A DNA stretch of 6,944 nucleotides from Bacteroidota bacterium (GTDB taxonomy: Bacteria; Bacteroidota; Bacteroidia; Bacteroidales; GCA-2748055), in the NCBI GenBank assembly GCA_030592605.1, contig JAUVIT010000088.1:1-6944 (forward strand), read 5' to 3'. The translations under genes were made by a program, and so were the position numbers. Below are positions 6,559 through 6,944 of the stretch, in pieces; position 1 is the stretch's first letter; the number at the start of each line of letters is the position of its first letter. The notes below the pieces were generated by a model. The model was not told where the DNA came from, did no database searches, and was given only the letters and a program-made list of their open reading frames with translations.

Positions 6559-6944
6559 GAGTTACTTTTTTACGATTGCGTACTTCCACCAGCTGAGCAG
6601 CGATGCTGATGGCGATCTCCTGGACTGTTTTGGATCCTATGGGCAGACCAATGGGAGTGTGGATTGCGGACCATTGTTCCGGAGTGGCCCACCCTTCTTC
6701 AAGGAACTGGGTTTTCATGATTCCCACCTTATGCGTACTACCTATCATCCCTATGAATGCTGCATCTGTTCCGATACAAGCTCGCAGGGCCTCACCATCA
6801 TGCGTATGTCCCCTGGTAACAATTACGATATAGGTATCTGTTCCAGGTTCAAGCTCATTCATGGCTTCCCCGATTTTTTTAACCACCAGGTGATCTGCAT
6901 CAGGAATATGTTCTCTGCTGGCAAATTCAGGCCGGTCGTCCACT
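6548..6944 (-). CDS. xdhC: XdhC-family molybdenum cofactor chaperone, C-terminal part (N-terminus outside window)
   Basis: This is the C-terminal Rossmann-like domain of an XdhC/CoxI-family protein. These proteins bind Moco, assist its sulfuration and insert it into xanthine-dehydrogenase-type enzymes (XdhC, PaoD). About 131 codons are visible. Motifs are DDRPEFAS at the left of the fragment, VTRGHTHDGEALRA (about 42-55), FIGMIGS (63-69), and HTPIGLPIGSKTVQEIAISIAAQLVEVR (about 95-122). The apparent start at 6943 is a GTG that encodes the valine of the family's internal V-D-D-R-P-E-F motif, so it is not a start. The frame is open at the window edge, and the N-terminal XdhC_CoxI domain and the GAGHV-type nucleotide loop must lie beyond it. 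The gene's last codons overlap the start of the nucleotidyltransferase by 11 bases. It is the first visible gene of the operon, and the operon promoter is therefore outside the window. Confidence 0.9.
   Translation of the reverse strand, partial: VDDRPEFASREHIPDADHLVVKKIGEAMNELEPGTDTYIVIVTRGHTHDGEALRACIGTDAAFIGMIGSTHKVGIMKTQFLEEGWATPEQWSAIHTPIGLPIGSKTVQEIAISIAAQLVEVRNRKKVTHGE

Overview
The window looks like a piece of a Bacteroidota (Bacteroidetes) chromosome. The signs are a DUF1080 (3-keto-disaccharide hydrolase-like) lipoprotein, a short ECF sigma factor of the type common in that phylum paired with a multi-pass membrane protein, a near absence of strong Shine-Dalgarno sequences, and moderate GC content judged by eye. 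This is inference from gene content; no 16S rRNA or other decisive marker is present.

Layout. Left block, plus strand: the 3' part of a DUF1080 lipoprotein gene (its true start lies before base 1), a 45-codon ORF (746-883) joined to it by an ATGA overlap and resembling the first half of a DUF1330 protein, and a class V PLP-dependent enzyme (905-2047). Middle block, plus strand: an ECF sigma-70 factor (2113-2622) and, through another ATGA overlap, a five-helix membrane protein (2619-3329) that is a candidate anti-sigma factor. A GTAAC/CGTC promoter-like pair lies just upstream and suggests autoregulation. Right block, minus strand, read from the right edge inward: the C-terminal part of an XdhC-family protein (cut by the window end), a MocA/MobA-like nucleotidyltransferase, a [2Fe-2S] small subunit and a large molybdopterin-binding subunit with a Tat signal. 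These four are packed with overlaps or gaps of 2-7 nt and are almost certainly one operon. The operon meets the sigma/membrane-protein pair tail to tail, with one base between the stop codons.

How the genes fit together. The minus-strand operon is a self-contained molybdenum hydroxylase module. MocA-like enzymes cytidylylate Moco, XdhC-like chaperones protect and load the sulfurated cofactor, and the small (two [2Fe-2S] clusters) and large (Mo active site) subunits form an isoquinoline-1-oxidoreductase/aldehyde-oxidase type enzyme. The folded complex is probably exported by Tat on the large subunit's signal. No FAD subunit or cytochrome is present in the window, so substrate and electron acceptor are unknown. 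The sigma/membrane-protein pair is a plausible signalling unit whose targets cannot be seen. The DUF1080 lipoprotein carries a Lys-Asp-Asp tract right after its lipid-modified Cys, matching the known surface-export signal of Bacteroidota lipoproteins.

Most of the window is ordinary. The points deserving a second look are the half-length DUF1330-like ORF, the sigma promoter that conflicts with the sigma start codon, the zinc-free candidate anti-sigma factor, and the surface-lipoprotein signal. I found no RNA genes, CRISPR arrays, insertion sequences, long repeats or convincing terminators, and no gene-free stretch over 300 bases.
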